Shown here one piece after another: positions 1-8,004 of a stretch of DNA of 64,000 nt. The number at the start of each line of letters is the position of its first letter. The stretch's first letter is position 1. The notes below the pieces were generated by a model. The model did no database searches. It worked only from the letters and a program-made list of their open reading frames with translations, and had not been told where the DNA came from. The translations under genes were made by a program, and so were the position numbers. This DNA is from an uncultured Caryophanales bacterium (lineage in GTDB: Bacteria; Bacillota_I; Bacilli_A; RF39; UBA660), in the NCBI GenBank assembly GCA_947564265.1, contig CANOBK010000004.1, positions 1 through 64,000 on the forward strand, given 5' to 3'.

Positions 1-55
1 GTGTTGGTGTTGGTGTCGGTGTCGGTGTTGGTGTCGGTATTGGTGTTGGTGTTCC
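1..55. repeat. Hexanucleotide-like repeat encoding a Thr-Pro linker
   Basis: Units of GGTGTT, GGTGTC and GGTATT are repeated about nine times. On the minus strand they encode alternating Thr and Pro inside the partial surface protein. The repeat is a coding linker; slippage could change its length between strains. Confidence 0.8.
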
Positions 56-1474
56 TATTGTGATTTCTCCAATATAGTTAGCTCCTAATTCTTCATCATA
101 AATACTATTATTAGCGAATTGAATACAATGATAATTATTGTCATCTATTAAACTTGCATGTTCTGAAATTCGTAAGTAAACTTCATAATTTCCCTCTTCT
201 ATAGAATCGGGTAGTGTGACTTCAAAGTTTTCCTCTGAAATTGTATTTGAGTCCCATGTTGTCGCATCTAATTCTGTTTTTATTTCATAGATATTTTCTT
301 CATTTTTTAGAACAATCGATACTTCTTTTTCATTAATTAAATTACCAAATCCCACATTCTCAATTTTTAATTTTAATTTGAGTAAATCCTTTTTCGAAAT
401 TTGATTTGTTAGATAAGAACTTTTTAGGACAAATCGATATCCTAAGTGATTTTCTATATAAGTATAGGCAGTTTCATCTTTATATATGGGGTCGTCTCCT
501 GTATAGGGAGTAACTTTGAAATTGTCCATAACTTCATTATTCCAATATGGATTTAAGTAGGTAGTATGGGTTAGAAAGGCTTCTTTAGATAAATATTCAA
601 TGGTATTTAGAGGTGTACCTGTCGCAAAATTTTTTACAAGTTCTCCTCCATAGAAAGTATGTTTTGCTTGATTAGAAAGCCATTTTACTTCAATATCTCG
701 ATTTGCAAAGGTACCTAAATCAGTTTCTGAACCTAAATAGCCATCATTATAAATTCCAACCTGATAAGCTTCTGTTCCCTTTTCTGGCATATCTAAATCT
801 AGAGAACCACGACTAATCTCTCTCCAAGCTGCATAATAACCAGGAGTTCTTACGGAAATTTTTATTTTCTGATCAGTAACTTCTAATAATTTTGTAATGG
901 CTAAAGAAACATTATCATTCGTACAAATTTTACTACTGTGCATCTCTCCCCATGGACCAAAAAATCCTAATTCCATATTTGCGATAACATCTTGATATTC
1001 TAATAAAATGGGGCCAATTTGTTCAATATGTTTTAAAATCATATCAAGAGAAGGTTCTTTATTGGCAGTTCCATTAAAATTGTCATAAGCGAAGCGAATA
1101 ATAATAGACGAGTTGTTTTTTCTGATATTTTGAAATGTTTGTCTAAGAGCTTCTAATGCATCTTCCGATAATTCTAAATCTTTTTGATTATTATTTTGGA
1201 TTGAGAAGGCACCAATTCCTACTCGTAAGTGAACCAAATTACTAGTCGAGTTTAGTGGCTTGTTATCTTCCACTTTTAGATTATATCCGATTGGATTATA
1301 AAAACCACGTTCTGGATTTCTAAGAGTATTTAAACTTTCGGTATAATCAATAGAATCCATATATTCGAAAGAATCTCGATTCTCTAATATTGAATAACTA
1401 TTTCGAAGTATAAAAATACTAGTTAAGGACAAAACCATAAATAATGCGATTTTTATACGCTTCCTTGTTATCAT
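1..1474 (-). CDS. Partial exported DUF4874/DUF4832-type protein, C-terminus cut by window edge
   Basis: Reading from ATG at 1474 down to position 1 the frame is open, so the gene runs out of the window. The start is supported by AAGGTAGG about 8 nt upstream on the minus strand. The N-terminus (MITRKRIKIALFMVLSLTSI) is a signal or anchor segment. It is followed by a RNPERGFYNP segment typical of the DUF4874 N-terminal domain, which in known proteins is paired with a C-terminal DUF4832 beta-sandwich. Such proteins are secreted and thought to bind or process glycans, but their activity is not established. The last visible residues are a Thr-Pro repeat linker, so another domain or wall anchor probably lies beyond the edge. 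Family assignment is by pattern memory; that the protein is exported is firmer than its function. Confidence 0.7.
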   Translation of the reverse strand, partial: MITRKRIKIALFMVLSLTSIFILRNSYSILENRDSFEYMDSIDYTESLNTLRNPERGFYNPIGYNLKVEDNKPLNSTSNLVHLRVGIGAFSIQNNNQKDLELSEDALEALRQTFQNIRKNNSSIIIRFAYDNFNGTANKEPSLDMILKHIEQIGPILLEYQDVIANMELGFFGPWGEMHSSKICTNDNVSLAITKLLEVTDQKIKISVRTPGYYAAWREISRGSLDLDMPEKGTEAYQVGIYNDGYLGSETDLGTFANRDIEVKWLSNQAKHTFYGGELVKNFATGTPLNTIEYLSKEAFLTHTTYLNPYWNNEVMDNFKVTPYTGDDPIYKDETAYTYIENHLGYRFVLKSSYLTNQISKKDLLKLKLKIENVGFGNLINEKEVSIVLKNEENIYEIKTELDATTWDSNTISEENFEVTLPDSIEEGNYEVYLRISEHASLIDDNNYHCIQFANNSIYDEELGANYIGEITIGTPTPIPTPTPTPTPTPT

Positions 1475-1622
1475 AATACAACCTACCTTATAGTTGTATT
1501 TTACTATAGATACGAAAAAATGGAAATAACCAAACTGGAGTTTTGTGTCTAGGATTTTAAAATGTTGAATAAAAATGAACCTCTAGAAGAACTTTTGTGT
1601 TTCTTTTTCTTTTAAGACATGC

Positions 1623-1643
1623 TATAATTCTAGATGTAGGTGA
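1623..1643 (+). promoter_or_regulatory. Extended -10 promoter and ribosome site of the thioredoxin-like gene
   Basis: TGCTATAAT (TATAAT at 1623-1628, preceded by TG plus one base) lies 20 nt before the ATG at 1649. AGGTGA at 1638-1643 is the ribosome site. The -35 region is poor, which fits an extended -10 promoter. Confidence 0.55.
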
Positions 1644-1648
1644 TACAA

Positions 1649-2185
1649 ATGCAGAAAAAGAAAAAACAAAAATTAAATTATGAAAAAAGTTATGGATCAG
1701 ATAATGAGGTATTAAAAATTGTTAAAATTTTAGTTGGAGTCATCTTATTTTTAGTGGTATTTTATTTTTTAGCAATGTTAATGACTGGTGAAATTAAATT
1801 AGGAAATAAAAGTAAACAGGAAGAGGCAGCAACAGAAATTCAATATGATGAGATTTTGGCAGGAGAGACATTTACAAAAAATGAATCAGAGTATTATGTT
1901 TTCTACTTTAATTTTTCAGAAAATATCGCTACTACCTATTTAACTTATCGAGATGGATATATTGGTAAAACAGATCATTTCCCTATGTATATGGTAGACT
2001 TAGAAAAAGGATTTAATACTAGCTATGTTACCAAAGAGGATGAAGAGAGAGAAGAATACCCAGAAAATATTGATGCCTTAAAAGTGACAAGTCCAACAAT
2101 TCTTAAAATTAAAGATAAAAAAGTTGTGGAAAGAATTGAAGGAAAAGAGGAAGTAAAAGAATTTTTAAAAGCATTAAATAGTTAA
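1649..2185 (+). CDS. Membrane-anchored thioredoxin-fold protein without CXXC
   Basis: The 178-residue protein has a Lys-rich cytoplasmic N-terminus, one membrane segment (about residues 24-45) and an outside domain. The C-terminal part has the thioredoxin pattern around the cis-proline: SPTILKIKDKKVVERIEG followed by a final helix. The redox CXXC motif expected after the first strand is missing: the equivalent stretch is YVFYFNFSEN. I infer a thioredoxin-like scaffold with no disulfide chemistry, perhaps a binding or chaperone role. I chose ATG 1649 because AGGTGA sits just upstream; a GTG at 1640 in the same frame overlaps that site. It stands alone, between the divergent surface protein and tRNA-Ile. 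Confidence 0.6.
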   Translation: MQKKKKQKLNYEKSYGSDNEVLKIVKILVGVILFLVVFYFLAMLMTGEIKLGNKSKQEEAATEIQYDEILAGETFTKNESEYYVFYFNFSENIATTYLTYRDGYIGKTDHFPMYMVDLEKGFNTSYVTKEDEEREEYPENIDALKVTSPTILKIKDKKVVERIEGKEEVKEFLKALNS

Positions 2186-2246
2186 TCTTTTTCGAAAAAA
2201 ACATAAACTATATTATAGTTAAAACGAGAAAAAATAAAAAAACGTG

Positions 2247-2275
2247 TTGACTATTTAAAAAGGCTATTATATAAT
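2247..2275 (+). promoter_or_regulatory. Sigma-A promoter of tRNA-Ile
   Basis: TTGACT at 2247-2252 and TATAAT at 2270-2275 are separated by 17 bp, about 75 nt before the tRNA 5' end. Confidence 0.8.
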
Positions 2276-2351
2276 TAAAACGTTCCTGTTAAAAACTTCT
2301 TGCATTTCTTAGGAAAATAGTGTAGAATTTAAACAGTGAAACGTTCTAAAT

Positions 2352-2428
<77 letters not shown>

Positions 2429-2439
2429 TTTAGAGATAT

Positions 2440-2469
2440 AAAGATATCCGAGTGATATCTTTTTTTTTG
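2440..2469 (+). terminator. Rho-independent terminator after tRNA-Ile
   Basis: AAAGATATC (2440-2448) pairs with GATATCTTT (2454-2462) around a 5-nt loop, followed by a T run to 2468. Confidence 0.85.
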
Positions 2470-2495
2470 ACTGTTTCAGAAGAGAATGTTATAAT
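2467..2495 (+). promoter_or_regulatory. Sigma-A promoter of the ABC exporter gene
   Basis: TTGACT at 2467-2472, a 17-bp spacer and TATAAT at 2490-2495. The -35 box starts in the tail of the tRNA terminator. Confidence 0.75.
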
Positions 2496-2519
2496 TTAAT
2501 TAAAATAGGAGTGGTAGTA

Positions 2520-4259
2520 TTGAAGGGTCTTGGAATCAAGGAATCTATTATTTATATGAAAAAGGCATATAGATATATGGAAGACAATAAAAAACTGTTC
2601 ATAATATATGTAATTTTGAGTATTTTAGTTGGTATTATTGGAGCAATTATCCCTCTGATATCAGCACAAGTTGTAATTCATATGCAAACCGAAGTATGGA
2701 AACAGTTAGTTTTCGTTTCACTTCTTTTTGTGTCTATGAAAATGTTATCTAGCCTCGTTGGATATCTCTCTAGTAAAGTTTCTAGAGTGTTTTACAGAGA
2801 AACCTATCTAAATTTACAGGTGGAAGTTGCAAGAAGTATTATAGACTTAGAAACAGTAGAAATAGATAAAAATTCGTCAGGAATATTTATTGATAGATTA
2901 AGTCAAGATACATCGAATATAGCAGAAGTTTTTAGAACTATTTTTAAAAAATTAAATATCATTATTACAAATGTAGGAATATTATTTGCAGTATTTGCGA
3001 TTAATAAAGTAATTTTTGTGTATTTTTTAATTGTATTATTTGTTATGTTTAATTTTGAAAGAATGTATTTGGTAAGACATTTTGAAAGGCAAAAATATTT
3101 TAAAAAAGTAAAAGAAGTAAATACTGGATTAGTTTCTGAACTTGTTCGTGGTATCAGGGATATTAAAGTTCTTAATTGTTATTCTGATTTTGAAAGTAAG
3201 ATTTACCAAAAACTAAAAAATGCAAATAATATTCAGTATCAAATGTCTGAGATGACCAAAAGATATGAATTATTACGTGAATTTTTAAAAAATCTGTTTA
3301 ATTATATATTTATATTAATTGGAATATATTTAATATTTAAGGGAAATTTAGTTGCCTCTAGTTTTGTTATATTATTTATGTATAGTGATAAAATATTTGA
3401 TTTTTTAGTGACTGTGATTGATTTACTTGAAGTATTAAAAGACTTTAACTTATCTGCAGAAAGAGTATTTGAGATAATAGATGGAAAATACAAAAAAGAA
3501 GAGTTTGGAGATAAAACAGTCAAAAATTTAGATGGTAATTTTAAATTTGAAAATGTTAACTTTGGATACAGAGAAGATATTACAGTGATCAAAAATATGA
3601 ATTTAGAGATACCAGCTTTTAAGACAACTGCCATCGTAGGTGAAAGTGGCGCAGGTAAAACTTCTGTTTTTAATATGATTACCAAATTATATAGAATATC
3701 CAGTGGTAGAATTACAATTGATGGTATTGATATGAATAAATTAACGGAAGAGTCTTTGCGAGGAAACATCTCTTTAATTACGCAAAATCCATACATTTTT
3801 AATTTTTCAGTAAAAGAGAATTTTCAAATTGTAAAAAAGAATGTAACAATGAAAGAAATAGAAGAAGTTTGCAAAAAGGCTTGTATTCATGATTATATTA
3901 TGTCTCTTCCAGAAAAGTATGATACACAATTAGGAGAAGGTGGCGTCACTTTATCTGGTGGACAACGACAAAGAATTGCTATTGCTAGGGCATTGCTTAC
4001 GAATACAAAGATTATTTTATTTGATGAAGCAACTTCTGCACTTGATAATGAAACGCAACAGAATATATCGGAAGCAATTAGTAATTTACAGGGAGACTAT
4101 ACAATTATAATAGTTGCACATAGATTATCTACAATCAAAGAAAGTGATCAAATTGTGGTAATGAAAAAAGGTAGTATTGTTGGGGTTGGCACACATAAGA
4201 ATCTCCTTAAAAATAATGAATATTATCAGAAGTTATATGCTAGTGATATTTCAAAATAG
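2520..4259 (+). CDS. ABC exporter half-transporter (membrane + ATPase domains fused)
   Basis: The 579-residue protein has the type IV ABC exporter layout: a six-helix membrane domain (about residues 20-320) and a nucleotide-binding domain (about 340-579). Walker A is GESGAGKT near residue 374, the signature LSGGQ is near 478, then Walker B IILFDEATSALD and the switch His in VAHRLST. Such half-transporters work as homo- or heterodimers and export lipids, peptides or drugs; no partner gene lies beside it, so a homodimer is likely. The substrate cannot be read. TTG at 2520 is preferred, since TAGGAG lies 8 nt upstream, whereas the in-frame GTG at 2511 touches that site. It has its own promoter. 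Confidence 0.88.
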   Translation: MKGLGIKESIIYMKKAYRYMEDNKKLFIIYVILSILVGIIGAIIPLISAQVVIHMQTEVWKQLVFVSLLFVSMKMLSSLVGYLSSKVSRVFYRETYLNLQVEVARSIIDLETVEIDKNSSGIFIDRLSQDTSNIAEVFRTIFKKLNIIITNVGILFAVFAINKVIFVYFLIVLFVMFNFERMYLVRHFERQKYFKKVKEVNTGLVSELVRGIRDIKVLNCYSDFESKIYQKLKNANNIQYQMSEMTKRYELLREFLKNLFNYIFILIGIYLIFKGNLVASSFVILFMYSDKIFDFLVTVIDLLEVLKDFNLSAERVFEIIDGKYKKEEFGDKTVKNLDGNFKFENVNFGYREDITVIKNMNLEIPAFKTTAIVGESGAGKTSVFNMITKLYRISSGRITIDGIDMNKLTEESLRGNISLITQNPYIFNFSVKENFQIVKKNVTMKEIEEVCKKACIHDYIMSLPEKYDTQLGEGGVTLSGGQRQRIAIARALLTNTKIILFDEATSALDNETQQNISEAISNLQGDYTIIIVAHRLSTIKESDQIVVMKKGSIVGVGTHKNLLKNNEYYQKLYASDISK

Positions 4260-4302
4260 GTAGAGAATTGAGTTGAAAATACTTTATTAATGTTAGAATT
4301 TA

Positions 4303-4311
4303 TGATACAAT
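4303..4311 (+). promoter_or_regulatory. Extended -10 promoter of the coiled-coil membrane protein
   Basis: TGATACAAT: TG plus one base before TACAAT (4306-4311), 33 nt before the ATG. There is no good -35 at the right distance. The same TGATACAAT element precedes sepF. Confidence 0.5.
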
Positions 4312-4343
4312 AACCGTAATTTTATGATAGGGGGAGTTTTGAA

Positions 4344-5024
4344 ATGTTTCAATATGCTAAAAAGTTTTTTACAGATAAAATAAAAAAAGAAAAGGAGCTA
4401 GAATTTAGAGCAATCCAAAATAGAAATGATATTAATATAAAAATGAATAGGATCAATAAGTATAATCAGTTAAAAAAAGATATCAAAGACATTAAGATAG
4501 AAATTGCTGGGATTATCGCTTTAATGATAATAATAACGGGATTATTCTTATCATTCGGTTTAACCTCTCAAGTAATACTTTTGGCAGCATTCTATGATGC
4601 TGTTGTAGCCGCTTTCTTTTTACCCAAAAAATTCCGTGATTTAAAAAAATATAAAAAGGAATATAATGGTATTTCCAAAGAGGAAATCAACGAATTAAAA
4701 GAAAAGGAAGAAAGTATGAGAGAACTTTCTAAAACACTAGAAAATGAGATTAATAGTAGACAAGATTCTATCAATCAATATAAGGATGAGTTAGGAAAAA
4801 TTTCAGAGATGGAAAAAGTAGAGGAAGCCAAAAGTAAAAACACTATGAACAATGCATTTTATCAGGCAGATACAGAAGAAGAGTATCATGAATTATTGGA
4901 TAGAAAAGAAAAATGTGAAATGGCTTTCGATGAATTCTTAAATGAAAAAGTAGACTATGAGGATGTACATTTAGGGGTAAGAAAAATAGAAAATCCTGTA
5001 AAATGTTTAGTAAAAAAGAAATAG
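4344..5024 (+). CDS. Coiled-coil membrane protein of unknown function
   Basis: I do not recognise a family in this 226-residue protein. It has a charged helical N-terminus (residues 1-55), a hydrophobic hairpin of two membrane segments (about 58-92) and a long Glu/Lys-rich coiled coil (about 105-210). Most of the protein should sit in the cytoplasm on both sides of the hairpin. ATG 4344 follows a GGGGGAG ribosome site. It has its own weak promoter and no nearby partner, so context gives no functional hint. Confidence 0.6.
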   Translation: MFQYAKKFFTDKIKKEKELEFRAIQNRNDINIKMNRINKYNQLKKDIKDIKIEIAGIIALMIIITGLFLSFGLTSQVILLAAFYDAVVAAFFLPKKFRDLKKYKKEYNGISKEEINELKEKEESMRELSKTLENEINSRQDSINQYKDELGKISEMEKVEEAKSKNTMNNAFYQADTEEEYHELLDRKEKCEMAFDEFLNEKVDYEDVHLGVRKIENPVKCLVKKK

Positions 5025-5052
5025 TTCAAATAATTAGTATAGAAGAAAATAA

Positions 5053-5082
5053 TTGACAAATGATAAAAATAAAGCATATAAT
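5053..5082 (+). promoter_or_regulatory. Promoter of the Asn T-box operon
   Basis: TTGACA at 5053-5058 and TATAAT at 5077-5082 with an 18-bp spacer, placing transcription start about 5089, just before the T-box leader. Confidence 0.75.
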
Positions 5083-5089
5083 AATAACA

Positions 5090-5390
5090 ACGACTTAGAA
5101 AAAGAAAAGTAAGACATGAAAAAGTTTATCTAGCGAGTTAGGTATGGTGGAAGCTAACATAAAAATCAGTCTGAAGAACACTTTGGAGTTGCTGATTCGA
5201 ACTTCTTTAAGAAAAGTAGGGTAAGCCGGAAAGTAAACCGTTATCGTATTACTAGATTTTGTTAGAAATCGAAAGGGATCATAAATAAAAAACAGAAATG
5301 TTTATGATAAATTGGGTGGCACCGCGGAAGACTAGTTTCGTCCCATACATGTATCTTCATGTATTTGGGATATGACTAGTCTTTTTATAT
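5090..5390 (+). promoter_or_regulatory. T-box leader, asparagine-specific
   Basis: The T-box sequence TGGGTGGCACCGCGG (about 5313-5327) is present. Stem I has GCGAG, the GTTAG/CTAAC-closed apical arm with TATGGTGGAAG, and AAGTAGG after the specifier. The specifier triplet is read as AAC (5200-5202, Asn): aligned to the Ile leader near 19 kb, both triplets are followed by nine bases ending in AAG (here TTCTTTAAG, there ACTTTCAAG). Uncharged tRNA-Asn should favour the antiterminator and raise expression of the downstream editing gene and asnS. Two tRNA-Asn genes lie just past asnS. Confidence 0.88.
5328..5390 (+). terminator. Terminator of the Asn T-box
   Basis: AAGACTAGT (5328-5336) pairs with ACTAGTCTT (5375-5383), with a smaller inner hairpin TCCCATAC...GGGA, followed by TTTTTAT. 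It is mutually exclusive with the antiterminator formed by the T-box sequence. Confidence 0.85.
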
Positions 5391-5414
5391 TATTCAAAGA
5401 AAGAAGGAAAAAAT

Positions 5415-6066
5415 ATGAGTAAAGTGATGTTACCCAATCGAAGAAGGGACTTATGAAAAAATATTAAGGAGTTATTTACAGAAAGAAGGAATTTCTGCTC
5501 AAGTTAAATGGGAAAAATTAAAAGAAGCAAAATCTTTTTGTGAATACTTAGAACAGGAAGAAATTGAATATCAATATTGTATTAAACATCCAGAAGTATT
5601 AGGATGTCAGGAATCAAAACAGTATTATCAAAGATTTCAGGATTATATTGGAGAAAGTTATGGAATCTGTAAACATTTGGTACTTAGAGAAAGAAAGGGA
5701 GAAAAGAGATACTTTCTAATTGTTACAGAAGAAGATAAATCAGTTGATTTAAAGAAACTGAAAGAACAACTTGGATGTGGAAAGTTAGAATTTGCGAAAG
5801 AAGAAGATTTAGAAACACTTCTTAAAACCTATCCAGGAAACGTTTCTATCTTTCATTTACTTTATGAAACAGAGAAAAAAGTTAACTTAGTACTTGATCA
5901 AGATTTATTACAGTATCCATTACTCGCTTTTCATCCCCTCTACAATGGGATGAGTTTATTCTTAGAACCTGGAGAGGTACTCAAGTTCTTAGAAAAAATT
6001 GATCGGGTCGCTGGTATTCAAGAAATTCCAAAGGTTTCAGAATATTGTTTGGTAAAAAATGCATAA
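5415..6066 (+). pseudogene. YbaK/ProX-type aminoacyl-tRNA trans-editing protein with 5' frameshift
   Basis: The body matches the YbaK/ProX (ProXp-type) deacylase family, which hydrolyses mischarged tRNA-Pro. Visible signs are CKHLVLRERKG with the conserved Lys, then a DLKKLKEQLG helix, the segment GNVSIFHLLYETEKKVNLVLD, and AFHP near the end. The only start with a ribosome site (AAGGA before ATG 5415) opens a frame that stops at 5454-5456 after 13 codons (ends RRRDL). The family homology is in another frame, open from 5428. Removing one T near 5430 would join MSKVM to YPIEEGTYEKIL and give a full protein of about 217 residues. Without that, only a TTG at 5677 could start it, losing the N-terminal third. 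It is a recent mutation, a base error or, less likely, programmed frameshifting. Confidence 0.7.
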
Positions 6067-6130
6067 GATGATTCAAAAAATGAAAAATAAGATATAATAA
6101 AAGTAGAAGAACTATGAGGAGGTAAGGAAA

Positions 6131-7504
6131 ATGACGTTAAAAGAATTATATGAATCAATTGAAAAACAGTTAGGACAGGAAATCGAAATTAAGGGATGGA
6201 TTCGAAGACATCGTAAACAAAAAGAATTTGGATTTATTGATTTTTCTGATGGGACTTGTTTTAAGCATATTCAAGTAGTATATGATAGAGAAACAAAGGA
6301 TTTTGATAGGATTGATGCCTTAAAACATGGAAGTGCCATTCGAGTTGTTGGAAAACTAGTAAAATCTGAAGGAAAAGGACAGGATTATGAGATTAAGGCA
6401 TCAGAAGTTACTTTGGAAGGTGATTGTAGTGATGATTATCCATTACAACCGAAGCAACATTCTCGTGAATTTTTAAGAGAAATTGGATATTTAAGACCTA
6501 GAGCTAATTTATTTCAAGCAGTCTTTCGAATTCGTAGTGTAGCTGCCATGGCAATTCACACTTATTTTCAGGAACGAGGATATGTTTATCTACATGCTCC
6601 ATTAATTACAGCGAGTGATTGTGAAGGAGCAGGAGAAATGTTTCAAGTAACAACATTAGATTTAGATCGTGTAGCGAGTGAGAAAAAAGTAGATTATGGA
6701 AAAGATTTTTTTGGAAAACCTGCTGCGTTAACCGTTTCTGGACAATTACAAGGAGAAACATTTGCAATGGCATTCCGAAACATTTACACCTTTGGTCCAA
6801 CTTTCCGTGCAGAGAATTCTAATACAAAGACTCATGCTAGTGAATTTTGGATGATTGAACCAGAAATGGCTTTCTGTGATTTAAATGGACTGATGGATAT
6901 TGAAGAAGACATGTTAAAGTTTATTGTAAAATATGTTTTAGAACATGCGAAAGATGAAATGGAATTTTGTGATCAGTTTGTAGAAAAAGGATTAATTGAA
7001 AAATTAACAAAATTAGTAAACAGTCACTTTACTAGAATTACTCATGAAGAAGTCATTAAAATCTTAAAAGAAGCAAAAGTAGATTGGGAATTTACACCAG
7101 AATATGGAGAAGATATTGCCAAAGAACATGAAAAATATATTACAGAATACTTTAATGGGCCCGTTTTCATTACGGATTGGCCAAAAGATATTAAGGCTTT
7201 CTATATGAAACAGAATCCTGATGGTAAAACGGTAGCAGCAGTTGATTTGGAAGTTCCAGGAGCTGGAGAATTAATGGGAGGTTCTCAAAGAGAAGAAGAC
7301 TATGATAAGTTAATAGCACGAATGAACGACATGAAAGTTCCAGTAGAGGGAATGGAATGGTACTTAAACTTAAGGAGATTTGGTGGATGTGTTCATAGTG
7401 GTTTCGGTATGGGATTTGAAAGATTGTTGATTTACCTAACAGGAGTAGAAAATATCAGAGATGTCATTCCATATCCTAGAACACCAGGAAATTGCGAATT
7501 TTAA
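6131..7504 (+). CDS. asnS: Asparaginyl-tRNA synthetase
   Basis: The 457-residue class IIb synthetase charges tRNA-Asn with asparagine in the cytoplasm. An N-terminal OB-fold anticodon-binding domain (about residues 1-105) contains KGWIRRHRKQKEFGFIDFSDG. The catalytic domain shows motif 2 (FRAENSNTKTHASEFWMIEPE) and motif 3 (GGCVHSGFGMGFERLLIYLTG), and its WMIEPEMAF is typical of AsnRS rather than AspRS. Length is normal. ATG 6131 follows GAGGAGGTAAGG. It is the second gene after the Asn T-box, separated by 64 nt from the editing gene, so it should be induced by uncharged tRNA-Asn. Confidence 0.96.
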   Translation: MTLKELYESIEKQLGQEIEIKGWIRRHRKQKEFGFIDFSDGTCFKHIQVVYDRETKDFDRIDALKHGSAIRVVGKLVKSEGKGQDYEIKASEVTLEGDCSDDYPLQPKQHSREFLREIGYLRPRANLFQAVFRIRSVAAMAIHTYFQERGYVYLHAPLITASDCEGAGEMFQVTTLDLDRVASEKKVDYGKDFFGKPAALTVSGQLQGETFAMAFRNIYTFGPTFRAENSNTKTHASEFWMIEPEMAFCDLNGLMDIEEDMLKFIVKYVLEHAKDEMEFCDQFVEKGLIEKLTKLVNSHFTRITHEEVIKILKEAKVDWEFTPEYGEDIAKEHEKYITEYFNGPVFITDWPKDIKAFYMKQNPDGKTVAAVDLEVPGAGELMGGSQREEDYDKLIARMNDMKVPVEGMEWYLNLRRFGGCVHSGFGMGFERLLIYLTGVENIRDVIPYPRTPGNCEF

Positions 7505-7516
7505 AGATTGGAGGTA

Positions 7517-7560
7517 AGGAATTTACAATGGATTTCATTCATATTTCGTTGTAAATTCCT
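7517..7560. repeat. 12-bp perfect inverted repeat after asnS
   Basis: AGGAATTTACAA (7517-7528) is an exact inverted match to TTGTAAATTCCT (7549-7560) with a 20-nt loop. There is no T run directly after it, so it is not a classical terminator; it may protect the mRNA 3' end or end transcription inefficiently. Confidence 0.6.
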
Positions 7561-7600
7561 CTAAAATCCTTAGAAAAAATCATTTTTTTGAAAAAAACTC

Positions 7601-7629
7601 TTGTCAAAGAAGAAGATGTATTATATAAT
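7601..7629 (+). promoter_or_regulatory. Promoter of the tRNA-Asn/Asn/Glu cluster
   Basis: TTGTCA at 7601-7606 and TATAAT at 7624-7629, spaced 17 bp, 26 nt before the first tRNA. Confidence 0.8.
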
Positions 7630-7654
7630 GAAATAGCTTTATGTAATTTGTGTT

Positions 7655-7730
7655 GCCTGATTAGCTCAGCTGGTAGAGCACTCGGCTGTTAACCGATAGG
7701 TCGTAGGTCCGAGTCCTACATCAGGCGCCA
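7655..7730 (+). tRNA. tRNA-Asn (anticodon GTT), copy 1
   Basis: Acceptor GCCTGAT pairs with ATCAGGC, the anticodon loop CTGTTAA gives GTT (Asn), the discriminator is G and CCA is encoded. It is almost identical to the next copy. Confidence 0.95.
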
Positions 7731-7739
7731 TTTATTTTT

Positions 7740-7815
7740 GCCTGATTAGCTCAGTTGGTAGAGCACTCGGCTGTTAACCGATAGGTCGTAGGTCCGAGTC
7801 CTACATCAGGCGCCA
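7740..7815 (+). tRNA. tRNA-Asn (anticodon GTT), copy 2
   Basis: Differs from copy 1 only by one C-to-T change in the D loop (CAGTTGG instead of CAGCTGG). It lies 9 nt downstream of copy 1, a recent tandem duplication, and has encoded CCA. Confidence 0.95.
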
Positions 7816-7818
7816 TCT

Positions 7819-7895
7819 GGCCAGTTGGTGAAGTGGCTTAACACACCGCCCTTTCACGGCGGCATTCACGGGTCCGAATCCCGTACTGGTCACCA
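7819..7895 (+). tRNA. tRNA-Glu (anticodon TTC)
   Basis: Acceptor GGCCAGT pairs with ACTGGTC (one G-U pair). The anticodon stem CCGCC/GGCGG encloses CTTTCAC, giving anticodon TTC at 7853-7855. CCA is encoded. Only 3 nt separate it from the second tRNA-Asn, so the three tRNAs share one transcript. Confidence 0.95.
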
Positions 7896-7905
7896 TATTG
7901 AATTT

Positions 7906-7936
7906 AACTCTTGTTTTACAAGAGTTTTATTTTTTG
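7906..7936 (+). terminator. Terminator of the tRNA cluster
   Basis: AACTCTTGT (7906-7914) pairs with ACAAGAGTT (7918-7926), followed by TTATTTTTT. Confidence 0.85.
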
Positions 7937-8004
7937 TTAAAAATTTCCTATTTTTTCTAAGAATTTTATGGTACCATAAATAATAGAGAATAGGAGGGAT
8001 TATA

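Noticed and set aside
1..55. Tandem repeat resembling an array
   Set aside because: Short degenerate hexamers without spacers; it encodes a Thr-Pro linker, so it is not a CRISPR array.
5677..6066. Short gene starting at TTG 5677 as a complete protein
   Set aside because: It lacks the N-terminal third of the family and has no ribosome site; the 5' region is open in the same frame and homologous, which points to a frameshift.
7517..7560. Inverted repeat after asnS as a normal terminator
   Set aside because: No T run follows the second arm and the loop is 20 nt; left as an inverted repeat only.
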